From NCBI GenBank assembly GCA_027382625.1, contig JAJKFJ010021850.1, forward strand, positions 1-64,000: DNA of 64,000 nt, in the 5' to 3' direction. Of this stretch, positions 24,405 through 37,405 are shown in pieces (positions within the stretch are counted from its first letter, which is position 1; each line of letters begins with the position of its first letter). The DNA is from Tetmemena sp. SeJ-2015. Taxonomy: Eukaryota > Ciliophora > Spirotrichea > Sporadotrichida > Oxytrichidae. The translations under genes and the position numbers were made by a program. The notes beneath the pieces are model-generated. The model searched no databases. It was not told the origin of the DNA and was given only the letters and a program-made list of their open reading frames with translations.

Positions 24405-26604
24405 ATGAGCGCATCACCCGAACCTACCCACGAGCAAAAGAAATTGGCTAAGAAAATAAATCAATTGATTTGCTTATTTTTGAATAAACTTCAATGTTGA
24501 TGAGCTGAAAAGACTCTATTATAACATGGTGGGGTTAGAGTGTCTCGATCTGAATAAGATTCATGAACTCCAAGCTTCAGCATCTGAGCTTCATGCAGAT
24601 ATAAACACTCATTACTATAGATCTAGAGAATAGGAAATGAAAGATTACTCAGAGAGATTTATCTGCAAAAATTATTTCACTTGAATTTTATCAAGTATAT
24701 GAAGCTGCTTGAAAAGAATGGAGTTGCTGAAGACAGAGACCATATCTATCATAGAGTTTTCTTACTACACAAATTTAATCTAGACTTTGGCCTTCTATAT
24801 TTACACTTCTATGCTTTCTTGCCAGCCCTGGAGCTCTTGGCTTCTGAAGAGCAGAATAAATTTTGGGTCCCTCTCACCAAGACTTTGAAAATCACAGGAT
24901 CCTATGTGCAAACTGAACTTGGCCACGGCTCAGATGTCTAGGGACTGTAAACAACTGCTACATATGACCCAGCGACGAAGGAGCTAGTGTTTAATTATTT
25001 TTCACACCCCATCTGTTGAGGCAACTAAATTCTGGCCTGGAGGTCTTGGAAAAACAGCCAATCACTGTGTTCTATACGCTAGACTCATCTCGAATGGCAA
25101 AGACAATGGAGTCTAAGCATTTATAATTCAGATTAGAGATCTAGAAACACACAAGCCTCTTCCAGGTATTGAAGTAGGAGACATTGGAAGCAAGATAGCT
25201 TTGATTTCAAATGATAATGGTTTCCTTAGATTCGACAATTTCAGACAACCAAAATCTGCCTTGCTATCTAAGCATGTAGAGCTCACAAGTTTGATAATTT
25301 TATTTTCCACAGATGATGGAGAGTTCAAGTAGAAGGATAAAAACAGCACAAGACTCGCTTATGGAGGCATGCTGAAACTGAGATTAGGTATTGTCCATTC
25401 AAGTCATTACTATATCGCTAAGATGGCCACAATAGCTACCAGATACTCTTTCATAAGAAGATAATTCGAAAGCAAGGAAGGTTCCAAGGCTCCTGAGGCT
25501 TTGATTATTTCTTACCAGATGCAGCAATACAAAATCGTGCCCGCCATTGCAACCTCTTGGGCTTTACTCTTTGTCTCTGATTCACTTCTTAGCATGTATA
25601 AACAATACGAGGCTTTATAATTTATTCATCATTTTTAATTCTTTAAAACATCAGGCAAATTTATAATGGCTCAAAAAGACAAGAAGGCATTCCAAGTATT
25701 GGGAGATGCTCACGCTTTAATATCTGGATTTAAGGGAGTTGGATCTTGGAGTGGCGAATAGTTCGGCGAAATTTTAAAGTAGTCTTGTGGAGGTCATGGA
25801 TATCTTCAAATTTCAGGCTTAACGAGACCTCACTTAGACTAAGGAGTAGGAGTGGTCACTGCAGAAGGCGATAACACTGTCCTTATGCAATAGACAGCTG
25901 CTTATCTTTTGAAAATGGTTTAATCCGGAAAGATTGATACTGATAACTATGAATTCAATCTGAAGGATAATCTATCCCTCGAACAGGAGCTAGTTTTGCT
26001 TTTTGAGGTGAGATACAAGAATGAACTCAAAAATGTTGCTCTTAAGATTGCTGAGCTGATGGGATAAAATGTTGATTTTAAGACAAAGATCTGGAATGAT
26101 GAGTGCTAGGTATCTCTTTTGCAGGCTGCGAGATACTACTGCTACTACTATGCAGTTAAGAACTTCTATGATTTACTTGGAGGTAAAGATTTAGCCTTGA
26201 CAACTCTGAATCTTAAAAAATTGTCTCCTGAGCTTCAGAACATCATGGGCATGCTCTTCAAGGTTTTTTCTGTGTACAGCTTAGTCGAGGAATTTGAATC
26301 TTTTTATGTGAATCTACCCACTAACGAGTTCACTCTCTACTTCAATCATGTTAAAGTAGACGAGATCAAGAAGATTTTTAAGGATGACTTGCAGACTTTG
26401 GCCATGTCTTCATACGATATTGTTGACGGCTGGGATTTTATGGATCAGGAGTTATTATCAGTCCTAGGCAAGAAAGCCAACAACACTGAAGACGAACTTT
26501 ATGCTGATCTTTTGAGCGTTGTGAGAAAGAACCCTATTAACTAGCATCCTATTCCTAAAGGTTACAATGAATACATCAGACCTATTCTTCTTGGCAAGCT
26601 TTGA
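24405..26604 (+). CDS. Acyl-CoA oxidase
   Basis: Peroxisomal FAD enzyme that catalyses the first step of fatty-acyl-CoA beta-oxidation and makes hydrogen peroxide. ATG 24405 (MSASPEPTHEQKKLAKKIN); after an IES the family start FNVDELKRLYYNMVGLE. Middle domain: KITGSYVQTELGHGSDVQGL, the FAD/acyl-CoA contact motif, then FWPGGLGKTANHCVLYARLI. Helical domains: RLAYGGMLKLRLGIVHSSHY, RRQFESKEG and SCGGHGYLQISGL with TAEGDNTVLMQQTAAYLL. It ends ...RPILLGKL at TGA 26602-26604. The GKL end is only weakly like a type 1 peroxisomal signal. About 700 residues, normal for the family. Two IESs are detected (28 and about 10 bp). The segment 25,620-25,666 is in frame but of poor quality and may hide another. 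Confidence 0.93.
24461..24488 (+). other. Candidate IES (28 bp), pointer AATAAA
   Basis: AATAAA at 24455-24460 and 24483-24488. Excision gives AAG-AAA-ATA-AAC-TTC-AAT, i.e. AKKINFNVDEL, the acyl-CoA oxidase N-terminus. No GT dinucleotide is available for an intron in this stretch and the direct frame hits TGA. Confidence 0.85.
24993..25002 (+). other. Candidate IES (10 bp), pointer TTT
   Basis: TTT at 24990-24992 and a T-run at 24998-25002. Removing 10 bp gives GTG-TTT-CAC-ACC and the in-frame sequence KELVFHTPSVEATKFWPGG. This would be among the shortest eliminated sequences. Confidence 0.65.
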
Positions 26605-26733
26605 ATAGCTAGTATCTTAAATTTGATATCAAAATTTATTTGAAAATCAATCACGATGATGATTATTGCTATTAAGTTTTAAAGAGTTTTGAAATGAATA
26701 AGTTTATAGTATAAATCCATTTTTATAACTTGA

Positions 26734-28673
26734 ATGGGTGCATGTCTCAGTGGAACCAGAGTAATTCTTTTCCTAATTTGACAATCAGTTAACTTTCTTT
26801 AGAATAAAATTGGGCCTGATGACTCAGAGAAAATTATGGACCTTAAAGACCTCAAAGTTGGAAAGAGTGATTTCATTAGACAAACTCCAGGAAAATTTGG
26901 TGACTATTACAAAATTGGAAAAGCACTTGGTCTTGGTACTTTCTTTTGAGCTCTAATATAATTTTAGGTTCCTTTGGGGAAGTGAGAAAATGTATCAGCA
27001 ATTTAACCGGAACAGTAAGAGCAGTTAAAATATTGAATAAAGCTAACCTGCAAGAGAAAGACCATAAGAGGTTCTTGTATGAAATAGAGTTACTGAGAGA
27101 ATTAGATCACCCCAACATTATAAAGGTTTATGAATTCTTCACAGACGACGAAAAAATCTATGTCGTCACTGAAATGTGCACAGGAGGAGAGCTCTTTGAA
27201 GAGATGAATAAAAGAAGAGGCAAAGGTTTCACTGAAGAAGAGGCTGGAATGATAATTGAACAGCTTCTCTCATCTGTCAACTACTGTCATCTTAATAAAA
27301 TTGTGCACAGAGATATAAAGCCAGAGAATATTCTATACGATTCAAAGAAGGGAGAGTTGATTAAATTGATTGACTTTGGAACAGCATAAAAGTTTACTCC
27401 TGGAAAACTAATGACTCAGACTTTCGGCACTGCTTACTACATAGCGCCAGAAGTTCTAACTACATCCTATGATGAGAAGTGTGATGTCTGGTCTGTTGGA
27501 GTTATTATGTATATGCTCCTTTGTGGCAAACCTCCTTTTGATGGAGTAGATGACAAAGAGATTATAAAAAATGTGAAGAGAGGAGAAATTCACGTCAACA
27601 CTATAGAGTGGAAGAAAAAGTCTAGAGATGCTATAGATCTACTGAAGAAGCTTTTGACAAAGGATCCTTAAAAGAGAATGAGTTGTTAAGAGGCGATTGA
27701 TCACCCATGGATTCGTAAATTAGGAAGAGCTTTTGTTGATCCTGCTGAGATCATTCAGGCACTGAATAATTTGAGAAACTTCAAAATAGTCGGGAAATTA
27801 TAGTAAGCCGCTCTCACCTTTATTGTCACTCAATTATTGGATAAAAAGGATATTGATCCTTTGAGAAAAGTGTTCAAAAAGCTGGATAGGAATGGAAGTG
27901 GGATGGTGACCAGAGAAGAGTTACTTTAGATGTTTAAGAGATACTTGGGAAAGGATATTTCTGATATGGAGCTAGATAGGATTTTGGCTTAGGTAGATGC
28001 TGATCTCTCAGGTGAAATAACATTTTCTGAGTTTTTGGTAGCGTGCATAAACCCCAAAGAAATTTTAACTGATGATAGACTTCGAGCTGCCTTCAATACT
28101 TTCGATAATGACAAGAGTAAATACATATCCATGGATGAAATTAAGAATGCTATATCATTATTTATTAAAGACTTATTTGGCTTTAAACCCTCTCAATTAT
28201 ACGTCAAATTAAAATTTACTTATTTTTTTTACTTTTATAGGAAAATTCGAATAAGTTATGATATAGAGAAAAAAATTAAGCCATCACATTAAATAAACAA
28301 TTTAAATGCTCTTTGTGCTGGCAAAAATATAGACGAGAAAGTTTGGGCGAAGGTAGTAGTAGAACAAGTTGATGTGAATAATGATAATGCAATATCTTTT
28401 GAGGAATTTAAAGAAATGATGCTGAAGATTTTCAGCATTCACTCAGGAGGAAAAAGAGACCTAAGATAGCAGATGCAATAAAAGCAGTAAGAGGAGTTAG
28501 CAAAGCAAGCGCAATAGGAAGAAGAGTAGCTTTCTAGAATTCAAAATGACGATGGAGAAAACGAAGATAAGGAAGGGGAGGATGAAGAGGGCGATGAAAA
28601 TCAAAGACCCGGTGAGTCCTCTAAGAAAGGCAAAAGAAGGAAAAAGAAGAAAAAGAAAAAAGGCAAAGCTTGA
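26734..28673 (+). CDS. Calcium-dependent protein kinase (CDPK)
   Basis: Ser/Thr kinase fused to a calmodulin-like regulatory domain; a calcium effector of protists and plants. The N-terminus MGACLSGTR has Gly2 and Cys4, typical of myristoylation and palmitoylation. Two GT-AG introns occur (about 26761-26804; and 32 nt at 26935-26966, inside the Gly-rich loop, giving GLGSFGEV). Kinase motifs: VKILNK, HRDIKPENI, DFGTA and APEVL. A junction helix (FKIVGKLQQAALTFIVTQLL) precedes four EF hands: DRNGSGMVTREEL, DADLSGEITFSEF, DNDKSKYISMDEI and DVNNDNAISFEEF. Between EF3 and EF4 a 159-bp IES must go to give MDEIKNALCAGKNIDEKVW. A basic Lys-rich tail ends at TGA 28671-28673. About 550 residues after processing. 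Confidence 0.93.
28152..28310 (+). other. Candidate IES (159 bp), in frame and stop-free, pointer AATGCT
   Basis: AATGCT at 28146-28151 and 28305-28310. Excision restores the spacing of EF hands 3 and 4 (IKNALCAGKNIDEKVW). The interval is AT-rich, 53 codons long and free of TGA, so retention would give a protein with an unusual insert rather than a truncation. Confidence 0.8.
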
Positions 28674-28766
28674 AAGTATTAAATCCTAAATTTTCAAGAT
28701 TTACAAGATAATTAGATCTAGACATTTAATTTGAGTGGTAGGTATAATTAGTTATAAAGCATAAAA

Positions 28767-31700
28767 ATGTTCTCAAATATCATGTAAAGCACCATTCAAA
28801 GCTTACTCTCCTAGTATATAAGTAACTTGGAGAAAACTGAGCTTTCGCTTTGGTCGGGAACTCTGGACCTTAAAAACATAATTCTTAAGGATGATGCCTT
28901 GGAAGATTTGTTAGGCTTTTAAGGATATAACATGCGACTGAGCTCAACTTTCATAGATAAGATCCATATAGATATACCCATCATGGATTTTCTGACTAAG
29001 CCGATGGTTATCAAAGCCAATTCTTTCTATGGAACTCTAAACTTTATAGGAAATTTCATTTTAATGCTTTATTTAAATGAGCAGGCAGAAGTTTTACTAA
29101 AGAAATAAGAAGACATAAATCGATAAGAGCAACTATCTAAAAGGCACTAGGATAACTTAGGTGCCTCTCAAAGGCTATAAAACTTCTCAAATTATTTTTA
29201 ATGATCAAGAGGAGTCAATCTTGTAATCAATGAAGACTAAAATTGCAACTAACATCAACATAGAAATTAAGAAAGCAAAAATCATCTTATTCTCTGACCA
29301 TGGCTTCGATATTCAACAATTATATTGCTTGATTCTTTTTGAAGCAAACATTAAATTTTGATTGTGATGAAGGTGAAAAATATGGAAATAGTCAACAATA
29401 AAGCTTACTACCATAACGAATTCGATTAAGAGTATGATGACTGCAATTCGGTAAGATTCCTTTGGAGATTTTAATTCGTTACTTTAGTATATGAGAATAG
29501 GCTGTCTGAAGATGACAATGTATGATAGTTCTCTAAAAAAGACGAATAGATTTCAGATTCTTGAGTACAAAGATGTCAAAATATTCAACTCCTGCCAACT
29601 TAATCACATATTCAGGAAGCTATTCAAATTCACTTAGCCTCTTTAAGTAAATATGAACAGTAGAATTTTCGAAAGATTGAGTCTCGCTTGGAACTTAATG
29701 ACTGAGAGAACAGAGCTGAACTAAATGTCCTTGTAGATGCTTTAAAATTAAACTATGGGGATGAAATTTGAGACTGAAGTTGATTTTAATGACATCTAGA
29801 TTCACATCTTCAATCATTAAGAGGGGAAGTTAGATTAGCTTTTATATGTGGGTGATGTACAAGCCTTCAACTTAAAATTGCACAATTTTGCGCAAATCTT
29901 TAAACAGTAAATACTCTTTGGAGCTGTAGAATTCAAGTATCATGATATTATAAATGACACATTCAAGATTTTGCTATAGCTACACACTTAAAATTTATCT
30001 TCTTTTTCTTTAAATTTAGTTGAGATAGATTTGAACTCATTTCAAGAGAAATTTGAATTCTCTTTCAAGAGCCAGTCCATTCTAATTAAGCTATTTGCTC
30101 TAAATGAGTCCTGCAAATTTCTCTAAGATATAAATCAATCTATAAACTCCTAAAGAGAAAAGTTTGACGCTATTATGATAGATAAGTTACTCAAAACCCC
30201 TGGAGAAAATATTATGGGTAAGATACGAATAGATGATCAGAGGTATTGAACAAGAAATACAACGAGAAGCTAAGTCTTACTTAGTAGAGATCAACTTTAA
30301 GGCTCCTGCTCCAACTGTAAAAAAAGTAATCTAAATTTAATTTAAGAATTAATATTTACAAAGATGAAAAAGAGCGCTACAACAGCAGTACGAGAAGGAT
30401 ATTAGAATGCTTGAACTACACTACTTACCTCCAGCCCAGCTGAGCACACCAAGACTCTCCTGCTCAAACAACTGTAAGTCACTTTTCTTTTTTTCTAAAA
30501 AGAAAAAATTACTTTTCCCTTGCAAATTTTCAACATCGCAAAACTACTTAGACCTAACTTCAACCAAAACTAATATTCTCAACTTTTTAAAGATTTTATA
30601 GCAAAAGTTTTGCTTTGAACTTACAGTTGTCTGAGCAGGAGAGTCTTGGCGTGCTAAGCTGAGCTGGAGGTAAGTAGTGTAGTTCAAGCATTCTAATATC
30701 CTTCTCGTACTGCTGTTGTAGCGCTCTTTTTCATCTTTGTAAATATTAATTCTTAAATTAAATTTAGATTACTTTTTTTACAGTTGGAGCAGGAGCCTTA
30801 AAGTTGATCTCTACTAAGTAAGACTTAGCTTCTCGTTGTATTTCTTGTTCAATACCTCTGATCATCTATTCGTATCTTACCCATAATAAGAGAGGGATCA
30901 GTCCTCAAAAGCAAAATACAATCAGTGCCAAGATCAGACGGCCAAGAGTGAATTTAGATATACAGGAACTTGAAGTCAACTCATAAATGAAAAAGATGAG
31001 AACGAATCTAAGTTAAGCTTAAACATATAAAAGATAGTAGGAACTGAACTCAAAAATGAAGATAAATGCTAAGTTGATCTCAATAACCTAAGTTTTAAAA
31101 TCTTGGATTATCAAGTAATCGATAATTGTATTTTAATTTGGAACTGCGATTTATCTTCAATGAGAAGAGCTAAGTTTTTCTTGCTAACAGGATAAATTTG
31201 CAAGTTGATATTCTAAAAGTTAAGCAACTTTTAGCTATGAACTTAGCAGACGACATAGATTCATTTTTCAAGATCCTTTAGCTTATGGCTGGATAGGCTG
31301 CAGAAACAAATGTACAAGGAGCAGAAGACGAAGATTAAAATTTGATGCCATAGGATTAGAATCCAAATGAAATGGGTGTTGATAGAAATTAAGGTGGTAC
31401 TCAGATCTAATTATCAAGCAATATAATTCAAATAGAGATAGGGTAAACTTAAGATTTGTAATATGAGCAGATTTTAGTCTTTGAACTTCAGAGCCCCTCA
31501 ATTTATTTTAAATGAGTATTGATGAGGACATGATATTGATCGACTCTTAACTCAAAGCCTTTATTATCCATCTTTTATTTATTGTAGATAGAATAACTTA
31601 AACTAAAATCAGTGTCCTTGAAAAAGCTAGAATTAAATACTATAATGACAGGATTAGCAATCAGGAGTAAGTTAAAATCCCTAATCTAAGAATTAACCTC

Positions 31701-34700
31701 TGCCCAGAAGTTCTTTTTGAATTCAAGAGGCTCCACCAAATTTATAGCTCAGAGAGCTTACCAAACTTACACAGATACACTTTTATAAACAAAACTTCGA
31801 GAAAAATATTATTGAGGAGCAGCGAAGCAGTGGGGATAGAAACATAGAATTTCATTGAGATTATTCCATCTATCTTTACCTCAAATTCTAATACTCTAAA
31901 CAAAGCATTTATAGATTAAATTTAGCCTTTCTACCAATTAGCTCAAGTTATTCTATACAAATTTTAGGATAAAACTCTTCTGATACCTTCACTTACCCTC
32001 TAAATCTATAATCGATTATTTTCAAGGCGTATCAATACTAAAATTTAACAGAGGAGAACTACTATTTCGAAAATCTGCAAAACTTACATCAAAGGCTACA
32101 ATTCATAATGTTTGTGGACTGCTCCTCAAAAGACATAATCACCTATCACTTTCTTGGAAAGATTCTCTTTGTTAAACAATAGATTATTCTTATTTTAATC
32201 TGACCCCTGGGCTTAAGATAAAGTCAGAAAATTCAGACTCAATAAAAGAAATTCCATATATTGGAGAAGTAGCAGAAAATTTAGCTGACTTTGTGAATTA
32301 GATTCCAATAAGCTTCCAAAGAATAGAAGACTTCTAAATTTCGTTGTTTGGGAAAGCCTTCCATTCCCTTTCTTAGATCTTGGATGAGAAAACTTCAGAC
32401 TAGATATCAATTGCTTATCAAACTTTTAGATTCCCTAGATTCAACAATTAGAGAGGAGGCTCAGTGGATTAAAGAGATCAAACAATCAGGTTAAAAGTTG
32501 CATACTAATAAAACTGTGAATTAATAGTTCTAAGCTCCTATTTAAAGTTGCAAAATGGATTAGATAGTTAAATATCTGGAGATTTTGTTTTCTTATTTAT
32601 ATTTTCGGTGAAGACCAATCTAAAAGATTTTAACTTGACATTTAATCTCCAAATTTATTAAAAGCAGTTAAAATTAGCAAATGATTATTAAATTAATTAA
32701 GGCTTAAAATGCAATTTAATTTGGGAATTTACAATTGCCTATATTTTAAGTGAGTACAAATTTTATCATAATTATAAGAGGAATTGCAAAATATTTTAGG
32801 TTTAATTGCCTCAGGCAAGGAGACTAATCTAATTTTCAACAATTAAAATCCCTTAAAGAATAAATAATAATCTCTATTGAAAAGTTAACTAACACTAACT
32901 CAGAGTGTAATTGAAAGCTCAATCATGAAGCTTCAATACAAAAATAGTTAGATTGAAACAGAGCTAAAAAATCTTGCAGAGGGAATAGATGACTTTGCTT
33001 TCCAGAATACTTTGAGTAAAGGAATTCTAGAGACATCTTAAAGATTTGTTAAATATTTTTGTACTCGAGGAGAATTTTGAAAAGCTAAATTTTGAAAAAC
33101 TCTTTCAATCAAAAAGAATCACACCAGTCACAATTCACTTTTTGGCACCAATAAAAATCATAAACTTGACAGAGGAACAAATTCATTACAAGCTTTTCAC
33201 GAAAACTTCCAACGATGAAGATAGTTCCTAATTCCAAGCTCAATAAGGACAGAATTTGGAGATTTTCAACTAAGGAAGCTTTGTTTACGAACAGTTGCAG
33301 ATTGGAGTTAACCTTTAAATAATTATTATCTTTACAAGAATGAGATATCGTACACGTAGTCAATTTATCTCTTGAAAGATCAGTCCAAAGTTTTAAAAGT
33401 ATTTCTGCCTTTAACTAGCGAATCTGAAATATTTACCTTCGTTCACGTCGATATAATTTTAGGATAGTTAATTAAAAATGTAGATATTCAGTACTCAAAG
33501 AAATAAACAGTCATTAAAGTGAAGCCATTTATTAAGCTACAAAACTCAATCCCTGACATTATCTTCATGTCGATTGTGACTTAAGATTTGCAGCAGATAA
33601 TCTTAAACGATAAAAATTAGTTAATAAGACTTAAATAGGACATAAAATAAGATGGTTCAGATTTAAAGCCATCGCTACTTTCAAAAATAAAAGAGTACTC
33701 CAATACTTATCAATACATTCTATTTTTAATAAATAATTGATGATATCTTATTCTAACAGAATTAGCTAAAAAGGTGGTTATGCATTTCAAACTAATGGGA
33801 AAAGATAACTGGCAAGAATCCTACGACTTACAGATAAATTTTCATCAAATATTGCTAAGCATCCCTTTCGATTTAACTCTTGGAGAAAAAAAGCCAAAGG
33901 AATAAGGCTAAGATGAGATTTTATTTTATTATCCAATCTAGTAGACAAAAGTCATTCGTCTCTACTTATATTTTAATCTCTGAATTAAGCTTGGATGAAG
34001 AAAGCTTCTCTCTTCAGATAGATTTTTCTAGCTAAAATCCAACTCCAGTTTTTGAAATTCAGAATAATATTTAAGACATATAGATTCTCTTGAAATTTTT
34101 CGGGGAAAGTTTCGGATATGAGATTAACTCGCCACACCCTCTAGTGTTTTAAAATGAGAAGGAAATAAAAAAGCGTCTCTAGCTGGCTTAATGGTTCCTC
34201 ACTGCTAAACTTGAATCGGATGAGTATGAGCTTTGTATTTTGGATTCACAAAGTGTTAACTCACCAAACTTATAATTTCACGAAGGGAATGTAATAAAGC
34301 TTTAAGTGGAACCTTCCTAGCTTTAATAAGTAAAACAGCTAGAAAGTGTTTCAAGCAGGAGCAGCAACTTCCCTCTTTAATTAATTTAAATTGAGAGTGC
34401 AAAAGATTAACAAGTTTACTAGGAAAATTACAATAATCGATATTAAGATTTAATATCTCTTGATAACTGATCACTGCTTTCTTCTGAGGTTTGATCAAGC
34501 TCGTCAGTAATAGAAAGGGGGGCAGATATCTCAAAGACAAATTTCTCTAAAGACTAATTTAGACATTAAAATGAGTTGCTTACCATTCTTTAGCTAAGCA
34601 AATCCATTTGAAAGACATTTGCTGCATTTTAGCTTAAAAGGTCTCAAACTATAATACAATACTACCCATTAATCAAACACAGAGACATATCATTTACGAG

Positions 34701-36224
34701 CAGCTCAACTATTTTTTATTTTATTTAAAAATAAGTGAGTGAGAAAGAATCTAATAACAAATCTTCATTTGAGAGGTATTATGAAGAAAAATATTTACAA
34801 TCAAGAGCAGTCGATATTTTAGAAAATCAAATTCTTTTTTTCGTTAAGCAGATTTATTTAATAAGGAAGGGGGCTCTATACTTTTTTACTCCATAAAATT
34901 TATAACATCATTTAGGCATGATTTATTTTTGATTTTATCGGTGCAGAATTATAGAATGGAAACAAGTATTAACCCAACTGAAATTTGCGAAGTGATCTCT
35001 ATCAAGGACCCCTTTCAACTAAATATCTAGAAGAATAGTTTATTTTTAAGGAGAGTATCAATAAGCATCTAGACATGATCAATAAATTCGAACTCAAGTT
35101 TTCTTCCTCCATCTATATCAAAATAGACGAGATGCTTAAGCTCTACTTAACTGGACTAATAACATAAATAACTGACAAAGATAACAATCACAACAGCACT
35201 CAAGTACAATAAAAACAAGAAATTAGTAGACACTTAATATTGAAAGAGTACTCTGTAGATTCAGTGAATGTGATATTGAACGTAGATTTCAATCAATAGT
35301 TCAAACTTAAGATAGAGAACTCTTAAATAGAGTTTGAGTAATTTCATGAGGAAGATCTTCAGTTGACTGGAACCTCAAGCCAATTATCTCAAGTGTTCCT
35401 TTCTCTGATTTATGAAAAGGTGACAAGGAGCTTACATAAGATAATCTATCATTCCAATTTCTTAGGTTCGCTACCTTCTATATTTAGTGAGGCAAAAGAA
35501 AGAGTAACTGAGAAGATATCTCAACGAAACAGTAAGTTAAAATTCTTGATTAATGAGTTTAGAAATATTTGCTTTCTTGCCTATCATAAATGAAACAGCC
35601 AAGGGACTCTTCAAATTTGTGTACACTTTATCTAGCTCATATGGTGGAAATCTTTTCAAGCTTACTCTAAGTCAAGCTAAAAGTGATATTGACCTATTTA
35701 TGGAAGAATTTAACATGCAGTTGATACAAGCAGATGAGAGGTGGTTCAAACTTTAGCTGAGTAACCTATCTCGAAGAAGCATAGAGCTCTATTTAAGCAC
35801 TCTTCAAGAAGACAAGATAGCTATAATCGTAGATGAATGCTTCTTGGATTTGGCAGACACTAATCATCCCTGTATCCTATGCCTCGCAAATTATTCTTTA
35901 CTGCTTGTATTTGAAACTGAGCTTGGTTTAAAGAAGGTTTCCTTCAACTATGCAAATTTAAGAAAGATATCATTTGTGGAGGAGTAATTAAACAAACGAG
36001 ATTCAAATGAAACTTCTTCAAACCAATTTTGCTAATTCTTTTAGTTTATAAATCTTTATAAATATGTGAAGCTTTTGATCGGCTTAAAGAAAAAGACTGC
36101 TCAAAAGGTTATTGAAAATCATGGAATGGCAATACTTAATTCCTAAATAGTAGTGGAAGTGCCCAGAAGATCGGCTGATTCAATCGTGGCGTATTTAACT
36201 AAGTAGAGTCTAATAAATTTATGA
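28767..36224 (+). CDS. VPS13-type bridge-like lipid transfer protein
   Basis: VPS13/BLTP proteins form long hydrophobic grooves that move lipids between membranes at contact sites. ATG 28767, MFSNIMQSTIQSLLSQYISN then LSLWSGTLDLKNIILKDDAL, the chorein N-terminal signature, followed by IDKIHIDIPIMDFLTKPMVI. The middle has alternating beta-type sequence with many TAA/TAG Gln codons (for example RRPRVNLDIQELEVNSQ after the palindrome at 30.9 kb). The C-terminal part has FLGSLPSIFSEAKERV, GLFKFVYTLSSSYGGNLFKL and the tail VIENHGMAILNS, VEVPRRSAD, matching the VPS13 C-terminal region. The stop is TGA 36222-36224. Frame changes at many points indicate introns or IESs I did not resolve individually. 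At about 2,200 residues it is shorter than yeast or human VPS13. Confidence 0.75.
30211..30887. mobile_element. Palindromic insert (677 bp) inside the VPS13-like gene
   Basis: Left arm about 30211-30479 and right arm about 30620-30887 are near-perfect inverted copies (ends ATTATGGGTAAG... / ...CTTACCCATAAT) around a spacer of about 140 bp. AAT flanks the unit on the left (30208-30210) and closes it on the right (30885-30887). Dropping one AAT plus the unit joins KTPGEN to KRGISPQKQNT in frame. A 3-bp ANT-type target duplication is what hypotrich TBE transposons make, but I see no telomeric ends or transposase. Each arm also encodes a protein-like stretch (EIQREAKSYLVEINFKAPAP) reminiscent of a VPS13 strand, so a duplicated gene segment is an alternative. 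Confidence 0.7.
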
Positions 36225-36348
36225 GATAAGTAAGTATGATACAAATTTATTGTCATTATTTATGATAACTTAAGACTGTAAAATGAAGAAGAATATTTGT
36301 TTTGAGGTGTTAGAGGATAAATAAATAGATATGTATTGGGCACATTTT

Positions 36349-37405
36349 TCAGTAATAGAGAGGATCTCCTAATATTTGCTATTGAACATCTTCAGACTAC
36401 TCTATTGATAACTAAGAATTAATAGCAAGGTCTCTCTTTACCCTCTTTGTCTTTTTGTGCTTCTCCTCTTTAAGTATGATATTCTTGGCCTCTTGTATCT
36501 TTTGCTTTTTGTAAGGCACACTTTCCTCTTCTAATGATAGTGTACTCATCCACATAGGCAGTTCAACATATCTGTCGAATAGTTCTGCCTCTTTTACCAC
36601 ATTCGGGTGCATCTGCCTTAGGATGAGAGCTGTTGACTTTCCAGTCATATCTTGAGGTCTAATACAATGCTTTACTCCATTAGCAGCATAACCTCCCTCT
36701 ATTTAAAGTATTAAGACAAGAGAAAGACTAACTTACCTTCCATCACTAATATGCAGCCTCTCGGAAGTGGAACGTAAAAGGCGCCATTTACAAATCCGTA
36801 GTACTAGCTTCCAAATGAGAGTCTCGAATCGGAAAATAGCCTCACTGTAAAAATTGGCTGCTTGAATCTAGTTGCATCATCATAGTGCTATGCAAGTCCT
36901 TCAGTTCCATCATGATAGACGTTCATAGCTACCGAATTGATGAAGTTTTACTCTACGATTCCACATTTTTCGAGCTTACTGATCATCAGATCTTATACCC
37001 AAACAGGAGGGCGGGAGACGTCTCTTCTCACTCCTGCTGCTACTTAACTAAAGGGCTCACTGAGCTAATCTTTAGTCCACATATATCTGTATCCAAAGAA
37101 GAACTTAGTCCTCGTCAGTCTACTACCCATCATAGTTTGCTGAGCAGTATCTGGTAGAAAAGCATCTATTAGAAAGTTTATAAATGAATAATGTAAACGT
37201 ACTATTGGAGCACTATTTTTCAGTAAGATTGACTTTTTCTTCTAGGTTCTTGAGTTCTTTATTTGAGAAAAACTTCTCATAGCTAGTGACACCAATTGGG
37301 TAATTTTTGTAGTCATTTCTTAACTTTGGATCTATAAAGCATTAAGCACAATATTAAGGTACCTCGAAGGATCTTTTTATCTATGTACTTATGATTATAG
37401 ATCAT
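36349..37405 (-). CDS. ALKBH5-like 2-oxoglutarate/Fe(II) dioxygenase
   Basis: ALKBH5-type enzymes remove N6-methyl from adenosine in RNA. ATG 37405-37403, MIYNHKYIDKKILR, two small GT-AG introns (about 37330-37362 and 37172-37203), then YEKFFSNKELKNLEEKV, TRTKFFFGYRYMW and PPVWVQDLMISKLEKCGIV. The catalytic core is NVYHDGTEGLAYHYDDATRF (iron ligands in H-Y-D), PIFTVRLFSDSRLSFG, VPLPRGCILVMEGGYAANGV, KHCIRPQDMTGKSTALILR (third ligand His and the 2OG-binding Arg). GYAA followed by HCIRPQD is the ALKBH5 signature. A Lys-rich tail ends at TGA 36351-36349. About 330 residues; all catalytic residues are present. Exact RNA substrate is inferred from the family. Confidence 0.85.

Noticed and set aside
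28200..28238. GT...AG intron (GTCAAATT...TTATAG) inside the CDPK interruption
   Set aside because: Splicing only this part shifts the frame and leaves unrelated sequence between EF3 and EF4, whereas excision between the AATGCT repeats restores the conserved EF-hand spacing exactly.
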